This document shows positions 37,086-47,556 of a stretch of 64,000 bases of DNA, in pieces (position 1 is the first letter of the stretch; each line of letters begins with the position of its first letter). Source of the stretch: Shewanella oncorhynchi. Its GTDB lineage: Bacteria > Pseudomonadota > Gammaproteobacteria > Enterobacterales > Shewanellaceae. The notes beneath the pieces were generated by a model that had not been told where the DNA came from, ran no database searches, and saw only the letters and a list, made by a program, of their open reading frames with translations. Location: contig NZ_JABAEB010000002.1 of the NCBI RefSeq assembly GCF_012584455.1, positions 1 through 64,000 on the forward strand, written 5' to 3'. The position numbers and the translations under genes were made by a program.

Positions 37086-39134
37086 TTATTGGCTTCTCAC
37101 TATAGTTGGCTTTAGCGCCGCGGCGTTATCCAATACCAGTGTTGCAAGCTTACCCGCAGGGGTAAAGTTAAACACTTGCCCATAAAATGCCAGCTCAGTT
37201 TCTAATCCTGCGGCCTTGTGCTCAGGTTTCCAACCGCCGTGGGGTTCATCCTGATAAGCAATATAAGCCGTGGGTACGCCTCTCACTTTCAACGCCTCAT
37301 AAATCTGCCGCGACTGCTGTGGTGGCACTATTTGGTCACGTAATCCTTGAAAAATTAATAAAGGCTCATTCAATCCTTCAAGGTGATGCAGGGGCGACAG
37401 TTCCCTATAGCGGGCTTGATTTTCACCATAGGGGCCGATAAGCAGATCTAAGTAGCCAGTCTCGAATTTATGGGTACTCTTGGCGAGCTGTTCAAAGTCA
37501 CTGATCCCCGCATAGCTCACCCCCGCTTGAAATACATCATAAAATGCCAAGGACGACATCACAGTTAACCCACCAGCGCTAACACCTCGAATCGCCAGCT
37601 TTTGTCCATCAACCCAACCCTTATCGACTAAATAACGGGCCGCATTGACCGCATCTTCCACATCAACTTGGCCCCATTTTCCGTAGATACTTTGACGATA
37701 AGCACGGCCAAAACCACTGCTGCCACGGAAATTAACATCGAGAACCGCAAAGCCTCGGCTGGTCCAAAATTGAATATCACTGCGATAAGCCAGACTCGCC
37801 CGCGCCGTAGGTCCGCCGTGTAACATTACAATCAAGGGCGGACGGGTATCATTAGGCGCAGTATAGTTGGGGTTAACCGGACCATAAAAATAACCGTAAG
37901 CTTGCTGGTTAGCACCTGTTTTAAAAGTAATATTTTTAGCACGGGAGATATAATTGGGATTAAGTTTTGGTAAGTTAGGGGTATACACCAACTCAGTACC
38001 ACGACCGATCACTTTATAAATGCCCTTCTCTGGCGTCGCCTTAGCGCCGACAAAATAGACAGCATCTTCCCCTCGGATCACTTGGGTGATTTCACCAAAG
38101 TCGACGGCCAAAGATTCGGTCAGACCTGAATCTAGATGCAGTCGAATTAAAACGGCCTGACTACCAAGCATATAACTGGCAATAATAGTTTTTTCGGATT
38201 CAAAGGCATAATTATGATTGCCTAAATACCAATCAGCCACCGCAAACTCGGCCTTTTTCTTTAGCACTGGGTCTAAGGTATTTTGTGCCGTGACTCGATA
38301 GATATTCCACCAGTTACTGATATCCGATACGACATACAATTGTCCATCAGGACTAAATAACGGCTGCGACACCGAAGAATCTGCGGGCGTGTTTACCTTA
38401 CGAATATTGTGTAATTGTCCTTTACGGTCCAGATCCCCAAGCCAGAGCACGCTATTATCCCATGGCATATAGGGATGTTCCCACGTGATCCACGCCAGTT
38501 GGCTGTTATCGGGCGAGATGGCTGGCGAAGAAATAAAGTCATGGCCCGAAACAAAGGTATCGCCTTCACCGGCAAAATTAAGATTAATGGTAACAAGACT
38601 CGCCTTAGGCTCACCCGCTTGACGATGATCTTCGCGCACACAGATAATCCTCGACCCTTTGGGGTAAGCAATACAATCTGCATGACGAGTACCATTTGGC
38701 GTTAAAGGCAAAGGGGGTTGATTAGGGGCAAAACGATAAAACAGTTGGTCCTGTGCCTTAGTGGCAAACAGACTCTGACCAATCCCCAAAAAGGCGGCAC
38801 CACCGTATTCATGAACGGCGGATTTAACATTAAACGCAGGCGGCACTATGTCGGTAATTTTTCCCCGTTGATCGAGGCGTTTAATGCCGACTTGGCCTTG
38901 TTTTTCACCATCAGACTCAGAGAAATAAATTGCACCATCAACGCTTTGCAACTCAGCCACATTATCGGCCTGCTCAAACACTTCAGTCGCCGATAACGGA
39001 GACAGCCAACTACCATAGGGCGCAACTATGCGCGCGCCATTATCACTAAGATGCGGCGTCTCTTTGTTCGAGCGCTCGCAAGCACCTAAACAAAATAAGC
39101 CCCCCAGCATCCATAAATATCCATGTAGCTTCAT
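37086..39134 (-). CDS. Prolyl-oligopeptidase family (S9) lipoprotein peptidase
   Basis: Probable envelope-located serine peptidase, 682 residues. Lipobox CLGAC (Cys about 19). A beta-propeller N-terminal part (about 40-400) with repeated PISPDNSQLAWITWE and SQPLFSPDGQLYVVSDISN blades; then the alpha/beta-hydrolase domain with the nucleophile Ser in RGVSAGGLT, acid Asp in FQGLRDQIVPP and His in DEPHGGW. Similar to dipeptidyl aminopeptidase-like proteins. It converges on cueR with 33 bp between stops. Confidence 0.88.
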   Translation of the reverse strand: MKLHGYLWMLGGLFCLGACERSNKETPHLSDNGARIVAPYGSWLSPLSATEVFEQADNVAELQSVDGAIYFSESDGEKQGQVGIKRLDQRGKITDIVPPAFNVKSAVHEYGGAAFLGIGQSLFATKAQDQLFYRFAPNQPPLPLTPNGTRHADCIAYPKGSRIICVREDHRQAGEPKASLVTINLNFAGEGDTFVSGHDFISSPAISPDNSQLAWITWEHPYMPWDNSVLWLGDLDRKGQLHNIRKVNTPADSSVSQPLFSPDGQLYVVSDISNWWNIYRVTAQNTLDPVLKKKAEFAVADWYLGNHNYAFESEKTIIASYMLGSQAVLIRLHLDSGLTESLAVDFGEITQVIRGEDAVYFVGAKATPEKGIYKVIGRGTELVYTPNLPKLNPNYISRAKNITFKTGANQQAYGYFYGPVNPNYTAPNDTRPPLIVMLHGGPTARASLAYRSDIQFWTSRGFAVLDVNFRGSSGFGRAYRQSIYGKWGQVDVEDAVNAARYLVDKGWVDGQKLAIRGVSAGGLTVMSSLAFYDVFQAGVSYAGISDFEQLAKSTHKFETGYLDLLIGPYGENQARYRELSPLHHLEGLNEPLLIFQGLRDQIVPPQQSRQIYEALKVRGVPTAYIAYQDEPHGGWKPEHKAAGLETELAFYGQVFNFTPAGKLATLVLDNAAALKPTIVRSQ

Positions 39135-39212
39135 TGTTTCTCCCCAATGTTTGCCAACTGCACAAACCGAAACAAAATATGAACTTGCAGAAATGAGTTA
39201 TGTGTAAATTAG

Positions 39213-39473
39213 TTATTTTTTAAATTTTTTTAAGAACCAATTTACCACTTGCACTTGTTGTACTTGCGTTAAACCAAAATAAATACACACCCAAGGTGAG
39301 ATAAGAAAAAACCATGGGATCACGGCCACAGAACGGCCACTAAAGAGCAGAAAAAAGAAACCGCAATAAATCACAACCAACCCTAAGATACCCACGATCA
39401 ACATCATGCGCTTAGTGATTTTCTCAAGCCAGTGGGCTTTTTCCTGCCAAGACATCCGGATTTCAAGCTCCAT
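39213..39473 (-). CDS. Small two-helix membrane protein
   Basis: Unrecognised 86-residue protein. Basic/helical start (SWQEKAHWLEKITKRM), two hydrophobic helices (about 24-46 and 52-68), and a basic end WFLKKFKK. An internal ATG (MSWQEK, 39455) is an alternative start. A terminator sits upstream and the S9 gene downstream. Role unknown. Confidence 0.6.
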   Translation of the reverse strand: MELEIRMSWQEKAHWLEKITKRMMLIVGILGLVVIYCGFFFLLFSGRSVAVIPWFFLISPWVCIYFGLTQVQQVQVVNWFLKKFKK

Positions 39474-39621
39474 TACATGTGATCAACATGTTTGTAAAGT
39501 TATGTAAAAAAACGGGAGAGCGATTGTTGAAGGTTAACAACTAAATGTCAACTCCAACAGTGAAATCTAAATAAATCCGAAAGCTAGGGTATAAGAACCA
39601 TTATCTTTATTTACCCTATAA

Positions 39622-39647
39622 AAAAACCGAGCCTAAGCTCGGTTTTT
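39622..39647. terminator. Terminator of the branched-chain amino acid operon
   Basis: AAAAACCGAGC (39622-39632) pairs perfectly with GCTCGGTTTTT (39637-39647) around CTAA. It lies 24 bp after the stop of the last operon gene on the minus strand and has A/T tails for either direction. Confidence 0.9.
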
Positions 39648-39670
39648 ATGCAAATCAATAAGATATCGCT

Positions 39671-40429
39671 CTAAAGACGAATACCACCATCGATTTCAAA
39701 CACACGACCGTTAACATAATCATTTTCAATAATAAAACGTACGGTAGAAGCTATCTCGTCGGCATGACCTAAGCGGCCAACAGGCACGAGTTTCTCTAAA
39801 CGCTCCAATGCTTCTGGCTTCATTGCTGCCGTCATCTCGGTCGCAATCACACCTGGTGCTACGGCTGCACTACGGATATTGTAGCGCGCTAACTCCTTCG
39901 CCCAGCCGACAGACATAGCCGCAACACCCGCTTTTGAGGCCGCGTAATTTGATTGACCCATATTACCCGCCTTAGCAAGGCTAGAGATGTTAACAATCAC
40001 CCCCGCTTGACACGATTCAATCATGGCAGCTGCGGCCTCACGGCCACAGAGGAAACTGCCGGTCAGGTTCACATTGATCACCGATTGGAATTGCTCGTAA
40101 GACATACGATCAGTGACTTTGCCGTCTTTGGCTTTGACTAACATGCCATCACGCAGAATACCGGCGTTGTTCACTAACACGTTCACTTGACCAAAATCTT
40201 CGAGAATATAGGCAAAACCCGCGACGACGTCTTCTTCGTCGGTAATGTCTAAGGCATAACCTTGGACTTCAGTGTCCGATCCAAGCTCAGCGCAGGCTCG
40301 CTCGAGTTTTTCTTGGTCCACATCGATAAGCGCTATCTTAGCACCCGCCTGCGCAAAATTTTGCGCCATTGCTAAGCCTAAGCCACCCGCGCCGCCAGTA
40401 ATGACGACAACCTTATCTTTTAAATCCAT
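39671..40429 (-). CDS. SDR-family 3-hydroxyacyl-CoA dehydrogenase
   Basis: NAD(P)-dependent short-chain dehydrogenase, 252 residues. Cofactor motif TGGAGGLGLAMA (about 11-22), NNAG, catalytic Ser in NISSLA and YAASK. In this operon its likely job is oxidation of 2-methyl-3-hydroxybutyryl-CoA in isoleucine degradation, by analogy with the type-10 hydroxysteroid dehydrogenase; sequence alone would also allow a FabG-like reductase. Seventh and last gene, 24 bp after mmsB, with AAGGGA before the ATG and a terminator behind. Confidence 0.85.
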   Translation of the reverse strand: MDLKDKVVVITGGAGGLGLAMAQNFAQAGAKIALIDVDQEKLERACAELGSDTEVQGYALDITDEEDVVAGFAYILEDFGQVNVLVNNAGILRDGMLVKAKDGKVTDRMSYEQFQSVINVNLTGSFLCGREAAAAMIESCQAGVIVNISSLAKAGNMGQSNYAASKAGVAAMSVGWAKELARYNIRSAAVAPGVIATEMTAAMKPEALERLEKLVPVGRLGHADEIASTVRFIIENDYVNGRVFEIDGGIRL

Positions 40430-40453
40430 CTGGTGATCCCTTGTTATCTGTGT

Positions 40454-41356
40454 CTATTTTTTAAGTGGTGCAAATTGTTCAAATATACTGGAAAAATCTC
40501 GGCGGCCATTGCCTTGTCTTGCATGATTGACATACAAGCTGCGGGCTAAAGCGCCCATTGGCGTGCTAGAGTTGCTCAATAATGCAGCTTCTTGTGACAG
40601 ACCGAGATCTTTGACCATCAAATCTACCATAAAGCCACCCTGATAGCCCTTAGAAGAAGGCACTGTTTCCATCACGCCTGGGCAGGGATTGTACTTCTCT
40701 AGCGTCCAGTTTCCGCCACTGCTGACCTTCATAATGTCGGATAACACTTTGGGATCGAGACCATGATCGACGCCCATTTGCAGGGCTTCGGAAGTACCGA
40801 CCATCAACACAGATAACAGCATGTTATTGCAGATTTTCGCGACTTGCCCCGCACCTGGACCGCCTGCGTGGAAGATATTCACACCCATAGCCTTAAGTAC
40901 GGGCTGCGCACGTTCAAAAGCGTTATCCGAGCCACCACAAATAAAAGTTAAAGTACCCGCTGCCGCGCCTGCCGTGCCGCCAGAAACTGGTGCATCCATA
41001 AATTCGATGCCGCTTTTAGCCGCTTCGGCCGCCACTAATTGTGCGCTTTGTGCATCGATGGTTGAACAATCGATGAGCAAGGTATCACCCGCAACCACTT
41101 CAAGCAGACCTTTGTCTGTTCCATTGCCTAAATATAAACTTTTCACATGCTTGCCCGCAGGCAGCATAGTAATCACCACACTTGCGCCCGCTGCAGCGCC
41201 GCAGGCGGTACTTGATACTAAGGCGCCTTTTTCGGCCAATTGCTGCATAGCCTCGGGGACTAAATCAAAGACGCGAACCGTCATGCCTGCTTTTAATAAA
41301 TTGGCCGCCATTGGGCCGCCCATATTACCTAAACCGATAAAGGCTACTGTACTCAT
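40454..41356 (-). CDS. mmsB: 3-hydroxyisobutyrate dehydrogenase
   Basis: Oxidises 3-hydroxyisobutyrate to methylmalonate semialdehyde with NAD in valine degradation. 300 residues. NAD site GLGNMGGPMAANLLKAG at the N-terminus, substrate-site DAPVSGGTAGA (about 115-125), and the catalytic Lys in GAGQVAKICNN (about 170). AGGAG lies ahead of the ATG. It follows the 3-hydroxyisobutyryl-CoA hydrolase gene by 134 bp, in pathway order. Confidence 0.95.
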   Translation of the reverse strand: MSTVAFIGLGNMGGPMAANLLKAGMTVRVFDLVPEAMQQLAEKGALVSSTACGAAAGASVVITMLPAGKHVKSLYLGNGTDKGLLEVVAGDTLLIDCSTIDAQSAQLVAAEAAKSGIEFMDAPVSGGTAGAAAGTLTFICGGSDNAFERAQPVLKAMGVNIFHAGGPGAGQVAKICNNMLLSVLMVGTSEALQMGVDHGLDPKVLSDIMKVSSGGNWTLEKYNPCPGVMETVPSSKGYQGGFMVDLMVKDLGLSQEAALLSNSSTPMGALARSLYVNHARQGNGRRDFSSIFEQFAPLKK

Positions 41357-41490
41357 GCCATCACTCCTGTGTTGTTCTTTTTAGTGTTGTGATAATGCTA
41401 TCAAATTGATTATGCTGACTTTATCACAGAGTAAAGCGAGCTTGGCTAAGCAAATAAACACAGCGCTTAGCCAACTCGGCCCTTAAACGC

Positions 41491-42660
41491 TTAACTCAGT
41501 TGGTTAAAGGGATGCGCCTCGCCCCATGGGGAAGCCAATATTTGCTCAAGTACCGCTGTGGGTACTGAGTTAACATCCTTAAAACGCCATTGCGGTTTCT
41601 TGTCTTTATCAATCAAGAGTGCACGAACGCCTTCGCAGAAATCACCGTGGGCACACACGTTAACACTTGCGGTTAACTCCCATTTGAAACATTGAGCTAA
41701 GCTAAGCTTAGTCCCTAACTGCCCTTGGATATAGACCAAGTGCCAGCTGATAGGGCTACCCGCAAGGAAGGTGTCCCGCGCTTTCATTAACCACTTTTCT
41801 TCCGATACCAGAGTTGACATGCGTGCTGCAATATCCTGCAGACTGCCCGCCATAAGCCTGTCAATTATGTCTTGGCTTTCGGCTAATACACTGTCGCCCT
41901 TAGGAATATCCACTTGATTAGACAGCTCGTTGATCATGCTATCTAAACGTTGATGATTAAGAGCTGGCGTATCACTCCAATCTAAGGTTGCCATGGCATC
42001 AAACATCAGCTCTTTGTCGTCGCGGTTCAGGTAATGATCCGCAAGGCCCACATAACAGGCATCGGCGGCATTGAGTTGATAGGCGGTCAATCCCAAAAAC
42101 AATCCCATCTTGCCCTGCATACGATTAAGGAAATAACTGCCGCCCACATCGGGATACAGGCCGATAGTCACCTCAGGCATAGCGATACGCGAGGTTTCGG
42201 TAACGACTCTGTGGCTCGCGCCCGCCATCAAACCGAGGCCGCCGCCCATGACTATGCCATCGCCCCACACCAACACAGGTTTGCCAAAGGTATGCAGTAG
42301 ATAATCGAGGCGATATTCTTCTTCGAAGAAAACCTTTGCTTCCTCAGTCACTTGCCCATTAGCGGCAATGGAAGCATGGTATAAAGCGCGCACATCACCC
42401 CCGGCACAAAATGCCTTCTCACCGCTACCATCTAATACGATGCAAGCAATAAGGGGATCTTTCTTCCACAGATTAAGCTGCGCCGTCATAGCGCGCACCA
42501 TGACTAAATCTAAGGCGTTGAGGGCTTTTTCCACATTGAGTGTGACCACCCCAACCAATTTGCCAGAAGCAGTGGCTAAGGTTTGAAAAACCACATTTTG
42601 TGTGGTCGTGACCTGATTTTCGACATGCTCGACCACGTCATTATCTACTACATTCGTCAT
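41491..42660 (-). CDS. 3-hydroxyisobutyryl-CoA hydrolase (HIBCH-type)
   Basis: Crotonase-fold hydrolase that releases free 3-hydroxyisobutyrate from its CoA ester. About 389 residues, longer than a plain enoyl-CoA hydratase because of the ECH_2 C-terminal helices. Seen: oxyanion segment GEKAFCAGGDVRALY, GDGIVMGGGLGLMAGASHR and PEVTIGLYPDVGGSYFLNR with the conserved Glu and Asp of this subfamily. Start ATG at 42660 overlaps the stop of the hydratase gene (TAATG), implying coupled translation; the frame runs to 42675. Confidence 0.92.
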   Translation of the reverse strand: MTNVVDNDVVEHVENQVTTTQNVVFQTLATASGKLVGVVTLNVEKALNALDLVMVRAMTAQLNLWKKDPLIACIVLDGSGEKAFCAGGDVRALYHASIAANGQVTEEAKVFFEEEYRLDYLLHTFGKPVLVWGDGIVMGGGLGLMAGASHRVVTETSRIAMPEVTIGLYPDVGGSYFLNRMQGKMGLFLGLTAYQLNAADACYVGLADHYLNRDDKELMFDAMATLDWSDTPALNHQRLDSMINELSNQVDIPKGDSVLAESQDIIDRLMAGSLQDIAARMSTLVSEEKWLMKARDTFLAGSPISWHLVYIQGQLGTKLSLAQCFKWELTASVNVCAHGDFCEGVRALLIDKDKKPQWRFKDVNSVPTAVLEQILASPWGEAHPFNQLS

Positions 42661-43433
42661 TAGCGGTTTCTCCACTCAGCTTTACGTTTCCCTAAAAACG
42701 CATTCACGCCTTCGGCCTGATCTTCAGTATCAAATAATCCGACAAATAACTCACGCTCAATCGGTAGCGCTTGGCTACGCGCCATAGTGCGCCCCGCTTG
42801 AATAAGTGTCTTACATGCAGTCACGCTGCTTGGGCTTTGATTCGCCACTTTGACGGCTAAGGCGATTGCCGCATTAAGCGCTTCGCCAGTGTCGACCACT
42901 TCTTCCACTAAACGTAGATTCAATGCTTGAGTCGCATCGATACGCTCGCCGCATAAAATCATCCGTTTAGCCCACCCTTCACCGACTAATGCAGTCAGAT
43001 TTTGAGTGCCACCCGCACAGGGTAATAAACCGACCGTTGCTTCGGGCAATGCCATCACAGCTTGAATTTCGGCGATACGAATATCGCAGGCCAACGCGAC
43101 TTCTAAGCCGCCGCCCATGGCATAGCCGTTAATCGCGGCAATCGACACACCGCGGAATTGGCTTAAGGTTTCAAAGGCTTCACCAAAATGCTTTGCCATC
43201 GTTGCCGCATTACCTTTGTCACCATCGCTAAACAGTTTTAAATCGGCGCCAGCGGAGAAGAACTTTTGCCCTTGGCCCGTTAACACTAAGGCGTAAATCT
43301 CTTTATTGGCATTCAGCTCAAGCACTTTGGCTTTAAGCGCCTGCAAACTCTCGGCGGTCCAAGTGTTGGCTGGCGGATTGTTCATGGTCAGAATCGCCGT
43401 GTGGCCTTCGATACGTTCAACTAAATATTCCAT
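42660..43433 (-). CDS. Enoyl-CoA hydratase (methacrylyl-CoA type)
   Basis: Adds water to methacrylyl-CoA (and tiglyl-CoA) in branched-chain amino acid breakdown. 257 residues from MEYLVERIEG; AGGAG lies about 9 nt upstream, so the longer frame to 43475 is not used. Crotonase motifs: FSAGADLKLF, INGYAMGGGLEVALACDIRIA, PEATVGLLPCAGGTQNL. The first catalytic Glu position (LEVALACD) is present, while the second is within LPEATVG. Overlaps the next gene by one base. Confidence 0.92.
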   Translation of the reverse strand: MEYLVERIEGHTAILTMNNPPANTWTAESLQALKAKVLELNANKEIYALVLTGQGQKFFSAGADLKLFSDGDKGNAATMAKHFGEAFETLSQFRGVSIAAINGYAMGGGLEVALACDIRIAEIQAVMALPEATVGLLPCAGGTQNLTALVGEGWAKRMILCGERIDATQALNLRLVEEVVDTGEALNAAIALAVKVANQSPSSVTACKTLIQAGRTMARSQALPIERELFVGLFDTEDQAEGVNAFLGKRKAEWRNR

Positions 43434-43492
43434 CTTTATAGACTCCTTTTCAGTTATCGCCGACCTGTAAGTCACGCATATTGCGAGTTGAA

Positions 43493-44650
43493 TTACAGGA
43501 TTTGTCCTGCATTTTCATCGAGTAAACGACGGGCGATAATTAAGCGCATAATTTCGTTAGTGCCTTCTAAAATCTGATGCACACGCACATCACGGAAATG
43601 ACGTTCCAGCGGGTACTCCCTTATATAACCATATCCACCATGAATTTGCAGCGCCGCATCGCAGACTTGAAAACCCACATCGGTGGCAAAGCGTTTCGCC
43701 ATAGCGCAATAAGCCGTGGCTTCAGGATCGCCACTATCGAGTTTAAAGGCCGCAAGGCGCACCATTTGACGGGCTGCGACTAATTCTGTTGCCATATCGG
43801 CAAGCTTAAATTGCAGCGCTTGGAAAGCCGCTAACGGTTTACCAAATTGCTGGCGCTCATTCATATACTGAGTTGCACGCTCTAAAGCCGACTGCGCCGT
43901 CCCCACAGAACAGGTGGCTATATTGATGCGACCACCGTCTAAGCCTTTCATAGCGAAAGCAAAACCTTGGCCTTCTTCACCGAGCAAATTCGCCACTGGC
44001 ACGCGCACGTTTTCAAAGGTGATTTGACGGGTCGGCTGGGCATTCCAGCCCATTTTATCTTCAGCTTTACCGTAGATAACACCAGCGGCATCCGCCGGAA
44101 TGGCAATGGCCGAGATCCCCTTAGGGCCAGCTTGACCTGTACGGCACATCACGACTAAAAGCTCAGTTGCGCCCGCACCCGAGATAAACATTTTCGAGCC
44201 TGAAATCACATATTCATCGCCGTCGCGCACCGCTTTAGTTTGCAAAGATGCAGCGTCCGAACCCGCGCCCGGCTCAGTCAAACAGTATGACGCTAACATC
44301 TGCCCAGTGGTTAACGGCTCAGACCAAGTCTGACGCAGGGTTTCAGTGCCCCAAGTCGTCACCATCCAAGTCGCCATATTGTGAATGGTCAGCATGGCTG
44401 TGGTTGCAGTGCAGCCCTTGGCAAGTTCTTCAAAAATAATCGAGGCATCGAGGCGCGATAAGCCCATGCCACCTTCGGATTCTGGCGAATACAGAGAGCA
44501 AAAACCTAGCTCACCGGCTTTTTGGATCACGTCTTTGGGGAAATGATGTTCTTCATCCCACTTGGCGGCGAACGGGGTTAATTCTTCCGCGGCAAACTGG
44601 CGCGCAAGATCGGCAAACTGGCGTTGGTCATCGTTGAAATTAAAATCCAT
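43493..44650 (-). CDS. Acyl-CoA dehydrogenase (isobutyryl/2-methylbutyryl-CoA type)
   Basis: FAD enzyme that dehydrogenates short branched acyl-CoAs, passing electrons to ETF. 385 residues. Typical segments: CLTEPGAGSDAASLQTKAV, SGSKMFISGAG, the mid-domain GEEGQGFAFAMKGLDGGRI and QIHGGYGYIREYPLER, with the catalytic Glu in QILEGTNEIMR. Position in the operon points to isobutyryl-CoA. AGGAGA lies 5 nt ahead of the ATG, and the next gene begins 59 bp after the stop. Confidence 0.93.
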   Translation of the reverse strand: MDFNFNDDQRQFADLARQFAAEELTPFAAKWDEEHHFPKDVIQKAGELGFCSLYSPESEGGMGLSRLDASIIFEELAKGCTATTAMLTIHNMATWMVTTWGTETLRQTWSEPLTTGQMLASYCLTEPGAGSDAASLQTKAVRDGDEYVISGSKMFISGAGATELLVVMCRTGQAGPKGISAIAIPADAAGVIYGKAEDKMGWNAQPTRQITFENVRVPVANLLGEEGQGFAFAMKGLDGGRINIATCSVGTAQSALERATQYMNERQQFGKPLAAFQALQFKLADMATELVAARQMVRLAAFKLDSGDPEATAYCAMAKRFATDVGFQVCDAALQIHGGYGYIREYPLERHFRDVRVHQILEGTNEIMRLIIARRLLDENAGQIL

Positions 44651-44729
44651 TGGGCTCTCCTATGACTCTATGGTCACTTTTTATTGAATAAATTGGGCGC
44701 CATAAAGACGCCATGGTTTATAACCGAGC

Positions 44730-46229
44730 TTAGCGTAGGTTAATGCTCATATTTGGCGTTGAAGCTACGGCAATATCAGACTCAAACCAGCGGGAAGTGA
44801 TGGTCTTGGTCTCGGTATAGAAACGCACCGCTTGCTTACCATAAGCATGTTGATCGCCGTAGAAACTACCCTTCCAACCGGTAAATGAGAAGAAAGGTAA
44901 TGGCACAGGAATAGGCACGTTAATCCCCACTTGGCCGACTTCGATTTCATGTTGATATTTACGGGCAGCTGCACCGCTAGCGGTAAAGATAGACGTGCCG
45001 TTGCCATAAGGACTGGCGTTAACTAATTCGATGGCGGCTTCTAAGGAGTCTGATTCCATACAACACAGTACAGGGCCAAAGATTTCTTCCTTGTATATGC
45101 TCATCTCAGTGGTGACTTTATCGAACATGGTTGGGCCAATCCAATTACCGGATTCATAACCTTCCACAGTAAAATCGCTGCCATCGAGTAAACACTCGGC
45201 GCCTTCGGCTTTACCTTGGGCGATAAGTTTAAGCACCCGCGCCTTAGCTGCTGGGCTGATAACCGGACCATAACCCGCTTCTTTGTCGTCCCATAAACCT
45301 GGGCGAACTTTGGCTAAGGCTTCTTTTAATTCTGGGATCCACTCTTTAGCAGCGCCAACAAACACGGCAACCGAAATCGCCATACAACGCTGACCCGCCG
45401 CGCCCACAGAAGCGCCGACTAAGTTGTTGATCACCTGCTGTTTGTTTGCATCAGGCATAATGACGCAGTGATTTTTTGCGCCCGCAAAGGCTTGTACGCG
45501 TTTTAAGTTATCTGTACCGGTTTTATAAATATATTGACCCACAGCCACAGAACCGACAAAGGAAATGGCTTTAATCGCAGGGTCTGCCAGCAGAATATCT
45601 ACGGCAGTTTTGTCGCCATGCACTAATTGCAATACGCCCTTAGGTGCACCCGCTTCAACAAACAATTCAACAAGGCGCTGCGGCGTCATTGGATCTTGTT
45701 CAGAAGGCTTTAAAATGAAGGTGTTACCGCAGGCAATCGACAATGGGAACATCCATAACGGGATCATCGCAGGGAAGTTAAATGGCGTAATACCGGCACA
45801 CACACCGAGCGGTTGAGTGTAGCTGTAAGTGTCAATTGAACGCGCGACGTTCTCGACGGTTTCACCCATCAATAATGAAGCCACGTTACAAGCATGTTCA
45901 GCGACTTCGATACCGCGCCATACATCGCCCTTGGCATCTTCAAAGGTTTTACCGGTTTCCTTTGCAAGAATGGTCGCCAGTTCGTCGTGATGTTCTTTTA
46001 GCAGATGTTGATAACGCAACATGACGCGCGCACGTTCAGACACTGGCACTTCTTTCCAGGTTTTAAAGGCCGCTTTGGCGCTGGCTATCGCAGCGTGAAC
46101 TTCTTCGCTAGTGGCAGCATTAATCACGGCAATCGGCGAGTTATTCGCGGGATTGGTGACAATAATCTGTGATGTGCCAGTACCTTGAATAAACTCGCCG
46201 TCAATGTAATGCTTTACTTGTGTGGTCAT
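44730..46229 (-). CDS. mmsA: Methylmalonate-semialdehyde dehydrogenase (CoA-acylating)
   Basis: Converts methylmalonate semialdehyde to propionyl-CoA and CO2, the last step of valine degradation. 499 residues from [13 protein letters not shown], with an AGGAAAGGA ribosome site upstream; the frame reaches 46289 but the added residues look non-coding. Aldehyde dehydrogenase fold with F-x-GS-V ([12 protein letters not shown]) and the catalytic Cys in [14 protein letters not shown], which is the MMSDH version. 136 bp follow the thiolase gene. Confidence 0.96.
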   Translation of the reverse strand: MTTQVKHYIDGEFIQGTGTSQIIVTNPANNSPIAVINAATSEEVHAAIASAKAAFKTWKEVPVSERARVMLRYQHLLKEHHDELATILAKETGKTFEDAKGDVWRGIEVAEHACNVASLLMGETVENVARSIDTYSYTQPLGVCAGITPFNFPAMIPLWMFPLSIACGNTFILKPSEQDPMTPQRLVELFVEAGAPKGVLQLVHGDKTAVDILLADPAIKAISFVGSVAVGQYIYKTGTDNLKRVQAFAGAKNHCVIMPDANKQQVINNLVGASVGAAGQRCMAISVAVFVGAAKEWIPELKEALAKVRPGLWDDKEAGYGPVISPAAKARVLKLIAQGKAEGAECLLDGSDFTVEGYESGNWIGPTMFDKVTTEMSIYKEEIFGPVLCCMESDSLEAAIELVNASPYGNGTSIFTASGAAARKYQHEIEVGQVGINVPIPVPLPFFSFTGWKGSFYGDQHAYGKQAVRFYTETKTITSRWFESDIAVASTPNMSINLR

Positions 46230-46365
46230 GTTGCAATCCTTTCCTTGTAGAGTGATGGGCTGGCGGTGCGATATTATGATTATCCTCAAGGGAAGTGATT
46301 GATTGCCCTTGCCAGCCCCGTCTTGTTGATTTAACTAAAACCTGATTTGACAAAAACCTTTGCGA

Positions 46366-47556
46366 TTAGACCTCAATGGCCATCGCTGTTGCTTCACCAC
46401 CGCCGATACACAGCGAGGCGACACCGCGTTTAAGGCCGCGGGCTTTCAATGCATGAATTAAGGTCACCAGCAAACGTGAACCTGAGCAACCAATAGGATG
46501 ACCTAAGGCGCAAGCGCCGCCATTGACGTTAACTTTAGCCACATCTAAACCCAGTTCAGACACGGCAAGCATAGTCACCATGGCGAAGGCTTCATTGATT
46601 TCGAATAAATCGACGTCATCCGTTGACCAACCCACATTGGCCAGCAATTTAGCCATAGCGCCGACAGGTGCAGTGGTAAAGAGTGAAGGCTCTTGGGCGT
46701 GGGTCGTGTGGCCTTTAATGGTGGCTAATACCGTTAAACCTAAACGCTTAGCTTCGCCACGCGAGGTCAGCATCAATGCCGCTGCGCCATCGGAAATAGA
46801 GCTAGAGTTAGCCGCTGTGATAGTGCCATCTTTGGTAAAGGCTGGGCGCAGCGTAGGAATTTTTTCAGGGCGGGCATTACCGGGTTGCTCGTCGGTATCG
46901 ATAGTCACATCACCGCGACGATCACTAACTGTGACAGGCGTAATTTCGGCCTTAAAGGCACCCGAGTTAATCGCGGCATTGGCTTTTTCGAGCGAGCTTA
47001 GGGCGAAAGCATCCATCTGCTCGCGGGTGATCCCAAATTCATCGGCGGTTTTCTGGGCAAACGTTCCCATGGCGCCGCCAGTATAAGCATCCTCAAGACC
47101 ATCTAAAAACATATGATCGAGCACTTTGCCGTGGCCCATGCGCATGCCGCCGCGAGCTTTATCCAAAAGATACGGCGCTTGGCTCATACTTTCCATACCG
47201 CCAGCGATCACCACTTTTGCACTGCCCGCTTTAATCAAATCGTGGGCTAACATTACCGTCTTCATGCCTGAGCCACAGACTTTATTCACTGTGGTCGCAC
47301 CAACGGATAAGGGTAATCCTGCACCTAAAGTGGCCTGACGTGCAGGCGCTTGACCTAAACCAGCGGGTAATACGCAGCCCATCAAGACTTCATCGACATG
47401 TTCACCCGCCAATTGAGTCTCCGCCAACAAGCCCTTAATGGCTGTCGCGGCTAAAGTCGGTGATGCAACAGATGACAAACTGCCTTGAAAACCACCCATA
47501 GGGGTGCGTTTAGCGGCAACAATAACGATATCTTGATTTAACGGTTCAGTACTCAT
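46366..47556 (-). CDS. Acetyl-CoA C-acyltransferase (thiolase)
   Basis: Thiolytic cleavage, in this operon probably of 2-methylacetoacetyl-CoA to acetyl-CoA and propionyl-CoA (isoleucine branch). 396 residues from MSTEPLNQD; GGAG is close upstream. Catalytic Cys in NKVCGSGMKTV (about 92), NEAFAM, His in GGACALGHPIGCSG and second Cys in SLCIGGGEATA. First gene of the operon, with the shared palindromic motif about 80 bp ahead of it. Confidence 0.93.
   Translation of the reverse strand: MSTEPLNQDIVIVAAKRTPMGGFQGSLSSVASPTLAATAIKGLLAETQLAGEHVDEVLMGCVLPAGLGQAPARQATLGAGLPLSVGATTVNKVCGSGMKTVMLAHDLIKAGSAKVVIAGGMESMSQAPYLLDKARGGMRMGHGKVLDHMFLDGLEDAYTGGAMGTFAQKTADEFGITREQMDAFALSSLEKANAAINSGAFKAEITPVTVSDRRGDVTIDTDEQPGNARPEKIPTLRPAFTKDGTITAANSSSISDGAAALMLTSRGEAKRLGLTVLATIKGHTTHAQEPSLFTTAPVGAMAKLLANVGWSTDDVDLFEINEAFAMVTMLAVSELGLDVAKVNVNGGACALGHPIGCSGSRLLVTLIHALKARGLKRGVASLCIGGGEATAMAIEV

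Noticed and set aside
40821..41384. 187-codon plus-strand ORF
   Set aside because: Antisense shadow of mmsB, low-complexity and rich in Ala/Pro/Ser.
46523..47086. 187-codon plus-strand ORF
   Set aside because: Antisense shadow of the thiolase gene.
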